NCBI GenBank assembly: GCA_025765615.1
Contig: JAIVFJ010000191.1
Span: forward strand, 1 to 64,000
Direction: 5' to 3'
Length of the DNA stretch: 64,000 bases
Source of the DNA: Zopfochytrium polystomum
Lineage: Eukaryota; Chytridiomycota; Chytridiomycetes; Chytridiales; Chytridiaceae
Positions 11,771 through 22,338 of the stretch are shown piece after piece. Position 1 is the first letter of the stretch; each line of letters starts with the position of its first letter. A program made the position numbers and the translations under genes. The notes under the pieces were generated by a model that did no database searches, was not told where the DNA came from, and worked only from the letters and a program-made list of their open reading frames with translations.

Positions 11771-12959
11771 GTTTGGATGAACCGGATGGTTGCGTGTGCA
11801 GTCTCTCGGATGCTGCTTGGAGTTGAGCGTGGTGGTTGTTTTCAGCGTTGCTCGGCTTTCTCTTTCTGTTCTTCTTGCCTTAGACTGGTTCGCTGTCCTT
11901 CCGCCTTTTGTTTACCTCCTCTCTATCTCACCTCCGCTTTTGGGTACGAGCATTGCAGAGCTGGCCCGATCCGTCGTGGCTTGCGGGAATTTCACCTCCT
12001 CTTCTTCTACTTTTCTCTTTCTCATTTGTTGCTCTCACGGTCTCACCGCTTTTGTACTTTTCCGGCCGATTTTTTTTTCCTTCGTGCGCCTCGTTTTTCG
12101 TTGGTCTCTTACTTTGCTTCCCCTATTTTTTTCGTCCGTCTCTTTTCCACTCCTTGTCCCCCGCTTTCGAATAAGTGCTGGCAGATTCTATTCTCACCAC
12201 GGTCGCGCTTTGATCGCTCGACCCGCCACCACCCTCAAGACACCAACTCCTACCTATCACTGACGCCCTCCTCTTGGCTTCCGCTTCTCTTCCTCGAGCG
12301 TTGCCTGAACTTTTTTGCACCAGCATCGTTTTGGGGGGAGCTGAAGTGCACGGGATCTTTGTTGCTACCATTCATATGCTTATGGATAATATATTTCTCT
12401 CCAATGATACTGCCACTGTTGTCGTCGAGTGTAATGGTGCGTTTCTCAAAAGCTGTGGGATGCTTATACGTTCTTCACTCTCAGTAAATGACTGAATGAT
12501 GTCAGTCACGCGCTGGTGCAGCACCTTGGGCTGCAAGGGAAACACACTAGAATATTCCGCTTCGATTCCCTTTCTCTTTGACGCTACGCGCTTTCTCTTC
12601 ATCGCTTTCTCGCTCAATTGGCATAAGCGAAAGACGAACTTAGTCGCCGACGCCGACTTCGACGCATTCATAACGGTGATTGTTGTCGGCGACCTCCTGA
12701 GGGGCGGCGGGCATCGTCGTCTTCGTTGTCGTCGTGGTCGTAGTTGTTTCAGCGATCTCGCTGGAACCAGTGGCGCAGGCACTCCCCGAAGTCCCCAAAA
12801 CGTGGATGGCTTGTTGGCGTCGTTCGTAGATTGAAAACCTGTAACCGAATGCAGTCCAAAAATGGACAACCTCCTTCAAGCGAGAGCGACGCGTCTACTT
12901 TTCGTTTCTTGCTTATTCGTTTCAAGCCACAGCAACTATCCCAAACTCACCCTCCTCCG
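11771..12959. other. 3' region of the SH3 gene and unassigned spacer
   Basis: Pyrimidine-rich DNA (about 11800-12300) looks like 3' untranslated sequence. A minus-strand stretch (about 12370-12880) has partial frames, including a poly-Thr run followed by P-A-A-P-Q-E-V-A-D. No family is recognised, and the frames do not join through obvious splice sites. No RNA gene seen. Confidence 0.4.
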
Positions 12960-14223
12960 TCATGGTCGCTCCCCAGTTTCAAACCAAGAATACAATCCCA
13001 TCAATCGCCCAGACCTCTTGTTAACTGTAAGGACGTACGCGTGGTAGGGGAAATTCTCAAAAATCGGAACGCTGTCCGCGTAGAAAAGCGCCGTCGGCCG
13101 AGGTGGAGGAGATGCGGAGTCGTGTCGAGGACAGTTCAGCCCTTCAAACCGTCGCAGCAGCGTCGTGACAACCCATCGGGCGTCGAACTGGTGGAAGCGG
13201 TGTGCGTCCTCGTAACGATCCAACGAGTTACCGTTCCAGTTGAAGTAGAGTCCTCCAATGGAAGAGGCGCAGGACGAGCAGTTGAGAACACAAATAGACG
13301 AAGCCTCTTCGTGCCACGGCGACGGACCAAGATGGCCGACGAACCGCGCGAAATTCATTTTCGTGCAACTCCGCAGTTCCCGAACTCGGTCGACGCAAAG
13401 GGGAAATGACGGTAAGTAGGCCTTGGCCGTAGCGAGATCAAATATCACTCTGTTCACGAGCGAGCGGGCGTTTGAAGACCGAACGTGGGTTGTTTCGGTG
13501 GACGGTGCGGTGGGGTCCATTTTTTTGAGCTTTTCCAAAATGGCGGCGCACTCGTTGGAAAACATGACGGGGACGGATGCCCGATAGTCCTCGTAGTATC
13601 CCCCGATATTGTCATCAAAGAGGGCTTCCCCCATCTTGGCGCGGAACCACGAAATCATTGTAAAGTCGACCAGGAGGTCAAACCATCCTCCGGGAGTAGT
13701 GCAATCGCCGTCGTGTTTCAGACTCGGCTTGCCATCCCGCATTGTCACGGTTATGTCGCTGTCTATGGCGGAGACGCGACCCGCACCGCCAGTGACGCAC
13801 GCCAGGCTCTCGGTAAATCTGGCGCGGCCACTCTGGATCTCGGCCCCAATGGTCCTTAAAGGAGTGAGGGTCGACGAGGCTGTGCCACGCGCCAACTCGC
13901 TCGTCGGCGCCCAGTATGCCCGTCGCATTGTACTTTCGCGACCGGGGCCTTGCGTCCACGCCGGCGGACTTCACCATCGCCTCCTCGCCCAGCGGGCAGC
14001 AGTCCCCAAACGTGTGCCGCGCCACGGCATCCGACTCGACGGCTTCGCGCCAGGCCCTGCAGACGAGACGCACGCGCACGATCAGAAAGAGGCTGCACTC
14101 GATCCGGCACGTCGTGTGCCAGCCGGCGCCACGGACGTCGTCGAAGAGGGCCTTGAGGATGTCCACGAGCACCTCTTGCGGGAAGGCCGCAACGACTCGG
14201 TGGCGCCTGCTGCTTTGCCGCAT
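12960..14223 (-). CDS. F-box-like protein of an unnamed paralogous family (copy 1)
   Basis: Minus-strand gene starting at the ATG at 14223. The N-terminus carries an F-box-like helix set (AFPQEVLVDILKAL ... VRLVCRAWREAVE, about residues 10-60), which in known families recruits Skp1 for SCF ubiquitin ligases. The rest has no named domain, but has strings conserved in the degraded second copy at 53.1-54.1 kb: YRASVPVMFSN, ILEKLKKMDP, RW.V.TL..RFEGL, YHAYV and RSGRL..LYSW. The N-terminal frame (13678 upward) and the C-terminal frame (12960-13928) overlap in different phases. A join near 13750-13840 is needed, through a short intron with a weak donor or an indel; I could not settle which. It diverges from the stress-protein-like gene starting about 75 nt away. 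F-box call moderate; the exact model is uncertain. Confidence 0.5.
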
Positions 14224-14295
14224 GCCTTTTGCTTGTCGACTTTGCCGCCCACACGTGCTCAGATTTGTCTGTCGCCTTGCCTGCCTCACCCATGA

Positions 14296-14810
14296 GCGAA
14301 TGCGGTGCGTGACACGACGCCACTGGTCGGCCAGCAGAAGGTCGCTGTCATTGCGGTGGACGCGCAAGGTGAGTTTCTATTTCATTGTGAGGAAGAAAAC
14401 ATGCTGAGAGCCCTTCGGTTCGAAATCTCCCTCGAATTCCCCCTCAGACCACTCAAAAACCGCCTTCCTCTGGTCCTACAAGCACCTGATCCGCCCAGCC
14501 GTGGACCGCAAGCTCCTCGTCAAAGTCGTCTTCTCCAACTTTCGCACCCAGGATGTGACTCCTTGGCCCACCCACCAGCGACAACTGCTCTCATCCAACT
14601 GCGCCTTGATCGATCCCGCATTTACCAGGGTCGAGGTCGTGGCCCTGAAAGGACTGATTGGCGAGAGAATCGCCGTCGTGGAGGCGGAAAGGGTGCATTT
14701 TCGCAAAAGGAAAGAAGGGGATGGTAGCGGTCGAGGTGCTTGGTGGGTCGGTGCCAGGCATTGCAAAACGGCGAGGCTGCTGCGCGTCGAGAGCTTGGAT
14801 AATGTTTTGA
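14296..14810 (+). CDS. Universal-stress-protein-like (USP fold) gene, 3' end cut by a repeat
   Basis: Two exon pieces (to 14368, then from 14448; intron 14369-14447, GTGAGT...CTCAG) join as QQKVAVIAVDAQ-DHSKTAFLWSYKHL followed by KLLVKVVFSNF. That is the beta1-alpha1-beta2 pattern of UspA domains, where a strand ending in VDxSxxS.xAL..A leads to LxLVHV. A later segment (VALKGLIGERIAVVEAE) fits the middle helix. No in-frame ATG exists in the first exon, so the true start lies upstream or in a separate small exon. From about 14811 the sequence matches dispersed repeat D, so the last 17 or so codons of the open frame (to 14863) are repeat-derived. The usual ATP-binding G-x-x-G...GS-V end is missing. 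Likely a truncated gene or pseudogene; USP assignment tentative. Confidence 0.4.
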
Positions 14811-14965
14811 AAAACTTCCGAAGTCGTGTGTTATTGATGTATCTATTGTCCATGTTGACCTGACATGTCCTTCTGTCCACAATAAGTTTCCAAGCGTATC
14901 TCCTCTCTTACCTTCCAGGCCACAACACTGGAATTGCTCTTAATGCGCAGAGCAGTGCTTAGCTG
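14811..14965 (+). repeat. Dispersed repeat D, left copy (partial)
   Basis: Shares a diverged but continuous match with 44803-44960. The shared pieces include GAAAAACTTC, TATTGATGT, CATGTTG.CCTGAC and a hairpin TGCTCT-8 nt-AGAGCA followed by GTGCTTAGC. The copy at 44758-44976 has LTR-like ends; this one lacks them. It marks the left edge of the transposon block. Confidence 0.7.
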
Positions 14966-15195
14966 CTATCCATGGCCAAGACTAAATAAGAGAGTAAGAA
15001 GTGTACTGGGCGGAATGGCTGGTCCTGGCCCAAGACTATGTTGAATTATAAGCTAACTTCACGTAAAAACGATGTGACTCTATCACAGTGGTTTCCCAAA
15101 AGAACTAACTACTCCAGTCCCTCGTTTTTTATCACTATTCCTTCTCTTTCTCCCTTCTCATTATCTCCCTAATTATTGTATAGCAAATAAGTTTC

Positions 15196-15435
15196 TGTTA
15201 GTTTTGGGTCTTTTGGTGTAAGCAGTGTGCAGGAGCTTTGACCTGATACTGCTCTGCAAGGATGACTTGCAGCATTTTTGCAAGTGATGGTCCTTGTAAC
15301 AGTTTTGTATAAACACAAACACAAGACTGACAGAAGCCAAGATCAACCTCCCACCACCACCACCTTCAGTAGTGTACTACCTCCATCTCCACAGCAGCAC
15401 AACCCATAGACAATCCAGCCCAACGAAATCTTTCA
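15196..15435 (+). repeat. LTR of family A (5' LTR of copy 1)
   Basis: Starts TGTTAGTTTTGGGTC and ends TTTCA. The ends are fixed by comparison with 31335-31563 and 41465-41707, the last of which stops exactly at TTTCA next to unrelated DNA. After the LTR comes the conserved leader TACAAAACTGTTACCC, which occupies the primer-binding position. Confidence 0.85.
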
Positions 15436-16036
15436 TACAAAACTGTTACCCATCCCAATCACTTCCCCCTTGATTTCAACAAGATCCAATCAGTAGAAGA
15501 GGTTGTACGCTTTTCAGATCTGCCAACTTTGGGGATCGATCACGGACGCTACAGACATTGTACAGCAATTCTGTTACTACCATTGGAAAGCTCTCGATCT
15601 CCTCTTTCCAACGAACCCACCTGATCTCGGATCCGACGCTCCTACGTTGCGTACACCACCTCTGAAGTTGGCAACCACTTTTCCAACTTCAACCTCAATT
15701 TGCTGGCCTTCCAGACCTCCCCCAGCCAATCCCAAGCTATCATTCGAAAGGCCTGCTTCTGGACTACACGACTGTCACCGGCGGTATCCCAAAATCACTC
15801 TCCTTTGTGATAAGCGCCCACTTTTTCCATTCAGGGTCACCAGATTACCTCCAACCTCCACACCATTAATTTTTGATTTTTTGTCCCCAATTGGAGACAA
15901 CGACCACCCCCCTACCTGACACACACCAAGCTAACAAACCAACATTTCATCTGCTGCAACACCACCTTCACAACACACCCAAAATCCAACGAAATCCTTT
16001 CAAACTTGGCACACATAATCGTCCTGAGAAAACAGC
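15436..16036 (+). other. Family A leader (5' untranslated) region
   Basis: Non-coding region between LTR and gag, repeated at 31564-32050. It contains CATCCCAATCAC (15451-15462), which is perfectly complementary to a site near the end of gag (17223-17234). Confidence 0.7.
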
Positions 16037-17353
16037 ATGACTACTGACTCAACCAAGTATGTTGCCAAGTCCTTCAGCGTCTTGGAGGGACCAGAGAATT
16101 TTGGTGACTGGTTGGAGGATCTTACAGCAGAACTCTCCAACAAAAATGTCGACTTACGCCACTGCATTGACACAAGTCACATCAACGCAGAGCAGAATGA
16201 CGCAATTGATCCACTAGACCTCCGCGACACTGGAACCTGTCTCATCAGAGATGGACCATTCCAAGGACAGAGATTCCAACTGGTGCCTCCGCCTCGTGGA
16301 CAAGAGAAAGTAACTTGGTTTCCTGGTACACAGAACCAGAATGCACATTGCTGTCTAATTATTCGCCGCCACATCTCTCAAGCCCTTCTCACCCAAATCA
16401 CACCTGGTCGAAACTTTGCTTACGAGTTGGTTGGCGAATTGGGAATAATTTGCCGCACAGCAGACCAGGGACTCGCAAAGGAGATCATTGACGACTTTGA
16501 ACGCATCAAAATGGAACCAACTGAAGCCTCAGATGCCTTCATTACCCGATTCACTGAAGCATACCATCGAGTCGACAGCTTTGCAAAATCAGCAGCTGGA
16601 GAACTTCTCCATCGTATCCGCCCTTTCCAAAAAGTTGTTCGAATCTTTGTTGGTTCACTGGACCAAAGCCTATTGGACATGGGGATAGGAAACGTTTTTC
16701 TTGTTGTCAGCAACCCAGCTCCTGAGATAACAAGTTTAGCCAAACTAATCTCACTCTTCAAACAAACTGTTCGTCAAAACAACTTTGATAAGTGACGAAT
16801 CGAGCTGGCAAATCAAAGAGAAGGGGACACCTCCACTGCAGCCCCAGAGGTCAACGCACCAACTGCAAATGTTGCCCAAGTTCACTACACCCACCCCCGA
16901 GGCCGTGGTGGCTATCGACCGCTCCAACCAAGGCCACAGCCATACACCTCACGACCCTATGGTGGCTTTGGCAGAGGGTCCACTCCACTCTCTCAAGGAA
17001 GTTGGCGACCCCAGCAGATGGGATGGCGACTCCAGCAAAGTGGATGGCGACCACAGCAACCATTCCATCCACACCAGAGCCGGGCATCCGCAAATGTCAC
17101 CTGCAACAATTGCAGTGGTCGTGGACATTATGCAAGGGAATGTCCTTCAGCTGCAAACATACAGGAGCAGATGCCTCAGCAATCCCAGCAGGCACTCCTA
17201 ACATACAGTGCACCAGCAGACAGTGATTGGGATGAACAACAGAGTCAGCAGTTTGCAAACGAACAGCAGTTATGGGAAGAGACTTACAACTCACAGCTTG
17301 GCGGCCAAAGTGACGACAACCACCAACAGGATTTTTGGATGGCCCGGGAGTGA
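16037..17353 (+). pseudogene. Copia A gag (nucleocapsid), one internal stop
   Basis: The frame begins at ATG 16037 and covers a capsid-like alpha-helical region (gag signature LAKEIIDDFERIKMEPTEASDAF). It has a TGA at 16793-16795 where family B reads through, then continues in the same frame. A Gly/Arg-rich stretch, one zinc knuckle C-N-N-C-S-G-R-G-H-Y-A-R-E-C near 17100-17140 and a Q-rich tail follow, ending ...QDFWMARE at the stop 17351-17353. Apart from the one TGA the frame is open, about 438 codons. The gag stop lies within the loop of a perfect hairpin (see 17331-17360). Confidence 0.85.
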
Positions 17354-18996
17354 TCCGGGCATTTGCAGTCAACATTCCACCTCCTGTTACTTCCTTTCCT
17401 CTCCTTATTGATAACGGTTGCAATGTTACTACTCTTCGTGATTTCTCCTTCTTTATCCCATCAATCTTCAACAACCAAAAATCCAGCATGCGCATCACAA
17501 AGGAAGGCCCAGTTCTCAACTGCGAGGGCTCAGGCATTGCACGAATTCCTCTTGCAAACAACATCACTCTCATTATTGAAGGCACGCAGTTTGCTCCAGA
17601 ATGCCCAGTCAACCTTATTGCCGACAGGGACCTCCAGCTATGCAGTTACTATCACTTGGCACGAGACCTCCAACCAGGTGTTATTCACCGCAGCAGTCAT
17701 GAAGAAGGTGACCCAGCAGTTCTTCAAATGACCCTTCGGCACGGCCTCCAGTGGTTCCCAACTGCAGCAAACCCAACCTTCAATTACAGCACTCAATTTC
17801 TCGCCCATTGCGCCAGCAGATATTACAACTTTTTCATGTCAGCAGAACTTGCAGACACACACAGCATTTGTGCAGCATTTCTCAACAGCAAAAAACCAGA
17901 CACTCGCCGACTGCACCAACGTCTAGGACACATTCCCTATGCTCGACTTCGCTAAGGAACGACAAACCTGTGCTGACTTTCCAGACATAGACTTAGAACT
18001 GCTTGAGGACGAGTGTAAGGCCTGTATTATTGCAAAGCAGACACGTGCCTCAATTCCCCACACAGATCCTCCGGATAAGCTACCTGGGGACCACTTGGCG
18101 TTTGACCTTGTGGAGGTCAAACCCAAGATCAGGGGGCAGTACGGCTTTGCCCTCATTGCCATTGACTATGTCAGCAATTATATCTGGTCAACCAACCTAC
18201 GACGGAAGTCTGATGCTTTACCAGAAGCCATCAAAATCATTCAGCAACTCCAGACTGTGCGAGACTTTCAGGTTAAGTCAGTTAGGTTTGATGGGGGTGA
18301 ACTTAAGTCAACTGCCTTTGAACGATTCTGTGCCACTCGTGGGATACGGGTTGAAGTCAGTCCACCACACACACACCAGAGCTCAACGGCAAAGCAGAAC
18401 ATGCAGTTAGGACAGTCATGGATGTAACTCGTTCACTCCTTCAGCATGCTGGCTCACCTTGGTCTTGGTGGGGTTATGCTATTCGACATGCCGTGGACAT
18501 CATCAACACACTGCCAGTTCTCAGTCGTGGTTTGCTTTCACCGGTTGAAATGCTACTTGGCTTTCCTCCCTGCATCAGCCACTTTAGGGTTTTTGGCGCT
18601 GGTTGCCTCTACCATGTGACAGCCAAGGAACGCGGCAGCACACACCAGTACAAGAAACTGGCAGAACGAGCACAACCAGCAATATACATTGGCAATATAG
18701 GCCGATCCATTGCCCGGCTCATCGACATCAACACTGGTCGCGTTATCACACATCGCCTCAACGACCTCATTATCGCGGAAGACAGCTTTCCCAAACTCAA
18801 CAAATCAGATGCTGATGATGACAGTTCAGAACTACAGCATCACCACACGCCCTTACTCTCAGCTAACGAACTTCAGGAAACCAACAGCAACATCAAGGCC
18901 CTCCTTCGCGAAGCAAACATACACATTGAACAGCTACCTGAGCCAGAACCAACACCAGTGGCCCCGGTGGAATTGGTAAAAAGTGTCACCCCTCAG
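17319..18996 (+). pseudogene. Copia A pol part 1: aspartic protease and integrase, frameshifted
   Basis: The protease region has L-L-I-D-N-G-C-N-V-T-T-L, with D-N-G instead of the usual D-[ST]-G. Next comes the GAG-pre-integrase zinc motif (LHQRLGHIPYARL), then C-x-x-C (ECKACIIAKQ). The integrase core follows: FDLVEVKP with the first Asp, VRFDGGEL with the second, and a PELNGK-type region for the Glu. A deletion near 17955 and a 2-nt gain in a CA run near 18375-18390 break the frame. The last frame (from 18418) encodes the integrase C-terminal SH3-like region and a linker ending V-T-P-Q at 18996, phase 0 to the intron-like insert. Confidence 0.85.
17331..17360 (+). promoter_or_regulatory. Candidate gag-pol -1 frameshift signal (slip site plus hairpin), family A
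   Basis: GAT TTT TGG in the gag frame (T5 at 17332-17336) is followed by a perfect hairpin: stem GCCCGG (17342-17347), loop GAGTGAT, stem CCGGGC (17355-17360). The gag stop TGA (17351-17353) is in the loop. The pol frame is -1 relative to gag across this site. The same arrangement recurs at 29051-29081. Function is inferred. Confidence 0.55.
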
Positions 18997-19495
18997 GTAA
19001 GCACAGTGAAAGTGAATCAGATAACGATGTACAGCTCTGGTGTTGGAGGTGACAGCATGATGGGTTGGATTCCGTGCTACTGCAATTAACGTCATCTCCA
19101 GTGGGCCTTATTGGGAGCACTATAGGCGTGACTGAGGGAGACCGGATCGGGGGGGTAGACCGGCAATGTGAAGCAACCGAAGGCCCACGACAACCGAAGC
19201 CCCAGCTCGTAGGCTAGTGTGGCCTGGACCTGTGTCCGAGGAGGTGGAGTCCTGAGCAGGGAGCCCATTCCGTGAGGAGCGCCAACCAGGAGACAGTTAT
19301 TCTCCTGATGTGCCCAGGCGAGACGCGGGGGGTAGCGTTGAGGGCAAGCTGTGTATGGGGGAGTGGTTGCCTCACCTCATAGGGTACTGGGGGGAGCCCA
19401 GACCAGCATCGTGCGGAAGGCTCACCTGTGCATTTCATCCTTGCTTACTTTTGTGCGTTGGATATCTGAGACTGTTATAATTAATTCCTCCAAAG
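18997..19495 (+). other. Intron-like insert between integrase and RT, family A copy 1 (499 nt)
   Basis: Begins CAG|GTAAGC, ends CTCCAAAG|TCC; removing it joins V-T-P-Q to S-L-Q-D-K-T-M-A-D in one frame. GC-rich, with stop codons in the continuing frame. It contains a hairpin TTCC-GTGA-GGAG (19268-19279, GNRA-type loop) and a GAGCC...GGCTCACC pairing (19394-19426). Counterparts at 30739-31272 and 36071-36541 have the same position, phase and hairpins. Confidence 0.6.
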
Positions 19496-20840
19496 TCCCT
19501 ACAAGATAAAACAATGGCAGACACACCCACTAGGGATGCCTCACAGGCTTCTCCACCTCCAGAACCACCTCCACCAGAACCACCTCCTCATCACCAACAT
19601 TCACGTTCACCATCACCTGACAACTCAGCCAAGCGTACGCGTTCTGGGCAAACCTACCTCTGGCTCATTGCCATGGCCGCTGCAAACAACTGGCACACTG
19701 CTATTGTCGACATCAGCAACGCGTACCTGAACAGCATGCTTGATGTGCCCATTTACATGGAGCAGCCAGATGGCTACCGCAGTGATGGCAAAGTATGGCT
19801 ACTGAAGAGAGCTGTTAATGGTATCAAGCAAGCTGGCCGGTGTTGGTACCAAGAACTGATTAGCCACCTGAAGTCGAATGGATATCAGCAAAGCACAGCA
19901 GACCCCTGTATCCTCTTCCGTCAAGTGGATGGAAAAGTCATTTTCATTGCCATCTATGTTGATGATATTTGTTTCTTTGGGGATTCTGGGGAGATCACCT
20001 TTGCCATCACACTGCTAAAATCTCGTTACAAGCTCCGCGAAATAGGAACAATCAAAACCATCCTCAATATGCAACTGGAACACCGCCACAACGGAATCTT
20101 CTTGCACCAGAAAGCCTATATCAAGGAATTACTTCAACGCCATGCCAACACTATCAACAATCGCACTGCAGTAACTGCCCTTCCCAGTAGTCTCAATCTT
20201 CACCCACGTGGGATCGACGAAGCAGCTGCAGACCAGAGACTGTACCAGGCAATCCTTGGTGGCATCAACTACCTTGCAACACACACGCGGCCAGACCTTG
20301 CCCCAGCAGTTTCCTACCTTGGTGCCTTCAGCAAGGACCCTAGCAAGCAACACATGAAGATCCTTATTCGGGTTCTCGAATATCTCAACAGTACTAGTGA
20401 GTATGGTTTATTCTATTCTTGCAACTGCACAGATATAGCCGGTTATTCCGATGCTGCCCATGGTGTCCACTCAGATGGGAAATCACAGCTTGGCTACTAT
20501 GTCCTATTTGGAGGAACAGCTATTAGTTGGACATCTGTTCGAAGCAGCACTGTCATGCTGTCACCGCAGGAAGCTGAATATGTAGCGGTGTCTGAACTGG
20601 GACGAGAACTTAAGGCACTGTCCCAACTCTATTCAGCACTTCAACTTCCGTCTCCCACTCCTCTTGTCATCTACACTGACAACAGCGGTGTGATCAACCT
20701 CAGTTCAAATGATCTTTACACCAATCGGTCAAAGCATATCATGGTAAAGTATCATTATATTCGAGAACTCATGGAACAAAAGGTAGTACGGCTTGAGTGG
20801 ATTGCTGGAGGAGAACAGCCTGCAGACTATATGACGAAAG
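19496..20840 (+). pseudogene. Copia A pol part 2: reverse transcriptase-RNase H, internally deleted
   Basis: Frame S-L-Q-D-K-T-M-A-D-T-P-T-R-D then a P/E/H-rich linker, then straight into the RT palm (LIAMAAANNWHTAIVDISNA). The segment with the RT fingers, present in copy 2 at 36704-37015, is deleted in frame. Catalytic motif I-Y-V-D-D at about 19956-19970; RNase H motifs G-Y-S-D-A-A-H, Q-E-A-E-Y and Y-T-D-N-S. The frame runs past QPADYMTK into LTR C sequence, so its last codons are foreign. Confidence 0.88.
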
Positions 20841-21171
20841 AGGGACTTGGTGTGTGTGGAGAGGAAGAGCGAGAGAGAGAGCAGTAGTGATGGAGAAGGG
20901 AGAGGAGTGGGAGAATGGAGAGAGGAGAGAGGAGTGAGTGTGCAGAGAGGGAAGAGAGAGCAAATTGAGGAAGAGAGATGGGCTTGTTTTGCACTGGTTC
21001 TGTCAAAGCAGCAAGGAGGTGGCTGGTTGATTCCTTGTTTGATCTCTGTGAGAGGTTGCTGCTTTTACTCTCCTGCAGGTTGGAGCCATCAAAAAACATT
21101 GGGGGCAGTGGGTTGCACACAGGCCACAGAAATGAGATAAAACAGGCTGAGCACCAATCCCAGTCTGGGCT

Positions 21172-21413
21172 TGAAAGAAATGGCAGCTGTTGAGTGTGGA
21201 TGTGAACTACTCTGGTGGACAACTGTGTTTTGCTGGTGAAGCTGAGGTGGGAGACTGTTATACGATGTATGCTGCTTGGCTTTATACAAAATTGTGACAA
21301 AGACCAGGTGACAAAAAATGCAGCAAGTCCTCATCACAGTTGGTCCTCCCATGCACCACAGTGTGAGGTGTTGCTCCTGCACACTGCTTACCGCAAAACC
21401 CCAAAATCTAACA
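21172..21413 (-). repeat. Solo LTR of family B, minus orientation, nested in LTR C
   Basis: Reverse complement of the 247-bp LTR B. TGTTAG begins at 21413 and the other end stops at TTTCA (21172). No clear 5-bp target duplication at the edges (GGGCT versus GTTCT). Confidence 0.8.
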
Positions 21414-21419
21414 GTTCTA

Positions 21420-21610
21420 AGTACCCACTAAGGGCTGAGTCCAACCATGGCTGCTTATCAACCAGGGCTGAGTACCATCCAGGGCTGAGTACCATCTAGG
21501 GCTGAGTACCAGCCATGGTTGAGTGCCACCTTTGGCTGCGTACCAACTGGCTGAGTACCAGTTTGGGCTGAGTACTTTGTCTGAGATGAGTACCACCAAG
21601 AACCAATTTA
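21420..21610 (-). repeat. Minisatellite of GGTACTCAGCCC-type units
   Basis: Tandem imperfect 16-20-bp units built on GGTACTCAGCCC (seen here as the complement GGGCTGAGTACC). The same array occurs in the other LTR C copies (32320-32530, 40150-40355). Confidence 0.8.
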
Positions 21611-22227
21611 CTGCTTGTTTGAAAAACAGTTGCTTGTAAATTGGTTTGGTTATTTCCAAATCAGGATGCTTGATTGAGAAACAAGCCGCTTTTTTACCTG
21701 TTTTTTGGAAATCCAATGATTGGTGCAATCTCTGGTGAGCTCAGCTATTATCTCACTTTTAGAAATGTAGTGATTGGTGCAATCCCTGATTCCTATGTTC
21801 TATTGCTCTGATTGCACAGAACAGCAGGCAAGCTGGAATTTGGAGCAGAGAGCAGAGCTCTGAAGCAGAGGTTGGAATTCCAGTGCATCGAGCAGTGGTA
21901 CAGCTTCTGGATGCTTGCGGTGCTATTTTACATGTGCGGAGTGCGCACTTTGCGCATTTTGTGCATGTTCCAATTGCATTGCTCCTACCGGTAGGATGAA
22001 CAAAGCTAGAACAACAGCCGCCTTTGCTTCTCTCTTTTTATTGAGAACAGGTTAGCCCTTCTGAGCGCCCCATTCAAGTATTGAACCTACTGAGTCCTTC
22101 AAACACCCATCCAATGTGATTGGGTGGAGTACTCAAAGGGATCATCGGTAACAGGCGTGCGTAGTGTACACCTGCAGGTTGAATCTCAACACACGTCCAC
22201 AATAGAAAGATAGAGGGCAACTGTTTC

Positions 22228-22338
22228 TGTTCGTTTTGGGTGTTTTGGGTGCAGGAGCTTTGACCTGATACTGCTCTGCAAGGATGGCTTGCAGCGTTTT
22301 GCAGTGATGGTCCTTGTAACAGTTTTTTTAAAGACAAA
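22228..22338 (+). repeat. LTR A fragment (5' part)
   Basis: TGTTCGTTTTGGGTGTTTTGG... GCAGGAGCTTTGACCTG matches LTR A. It stops at 22338 where an LTR B begins. Confidence 0.7.

Larger units (their letters stand above)
15196..20840 (+). mobile_element. Ty1/copia element A, copy 1 (5' LTR, gag, pol with internal deletion)
   Basis: A decayed copia-type retrotransposon: 5' LTR 15196-15435, leader to 16036, gag 16037-17353, protease/integrase frames 17319-18996, intron-like insert 18997-19495, RT-RNaseH 19496-20840. The gene order protease-integrase-RT-RNaseH is diagnostic of copia rather than gypsy. It lost about 290 nt at the RT N-terminus and its 3' end where minus-oriented LTR C sequence begins at 20841. 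Confidence 0.9.
20841..22191 (-). repeat. LTR C, near full length, minus orientation, interrupted by LTR B
   Basis: Reverse complement of the 39488-40710 LTR. Its 5' end TGTTGAG reads leftward from 22191, and the CT-rich 3' end stops at 20841, 24 nt short of the terminal TTTCATCA. An LTR B (21172-21413) lies inside. Contains the AATAAAA signal, the CCTACCGGTAGG palindrome and the GTACTCAGCCC minisatellite. Confidence 0.75.

Noticed and set aside
11777..12487. Hydrophobic membrane-like frame downstream of the SH3 gene
   Set aside because: Composition follows from T/C-rich 3' DNA; several overlapping frames look equally hydrophobic.
14820..14965. The TGCTCT...AGAGCA hairpin as a Helitron 3' terminus
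   Set aside because: The copy at 44758-44976 has LTR-like inverted ends (TGTTG...CAACA) beyond the hairpin, and no CTRR-T end follows at the expected distance.
15435..15461. LTR A/B ending at CCCAATCA
   Set aside because: Five LTR copies next to unrelated DNA stop at TTTCA instead, and all three plus-strand LTR B copies are then exactly 247 bp; the rest is leader.
18997..19495. The pol insert as a group II or group I self-splicing intron
   Set aside because: A GAGCC/GGCTC pairing and GNRA loops are suggestive, but no complete domain V or P-Q-R-S core is visible; the GT...AG ends and TACTAAC fit spliceosomal splicing better.
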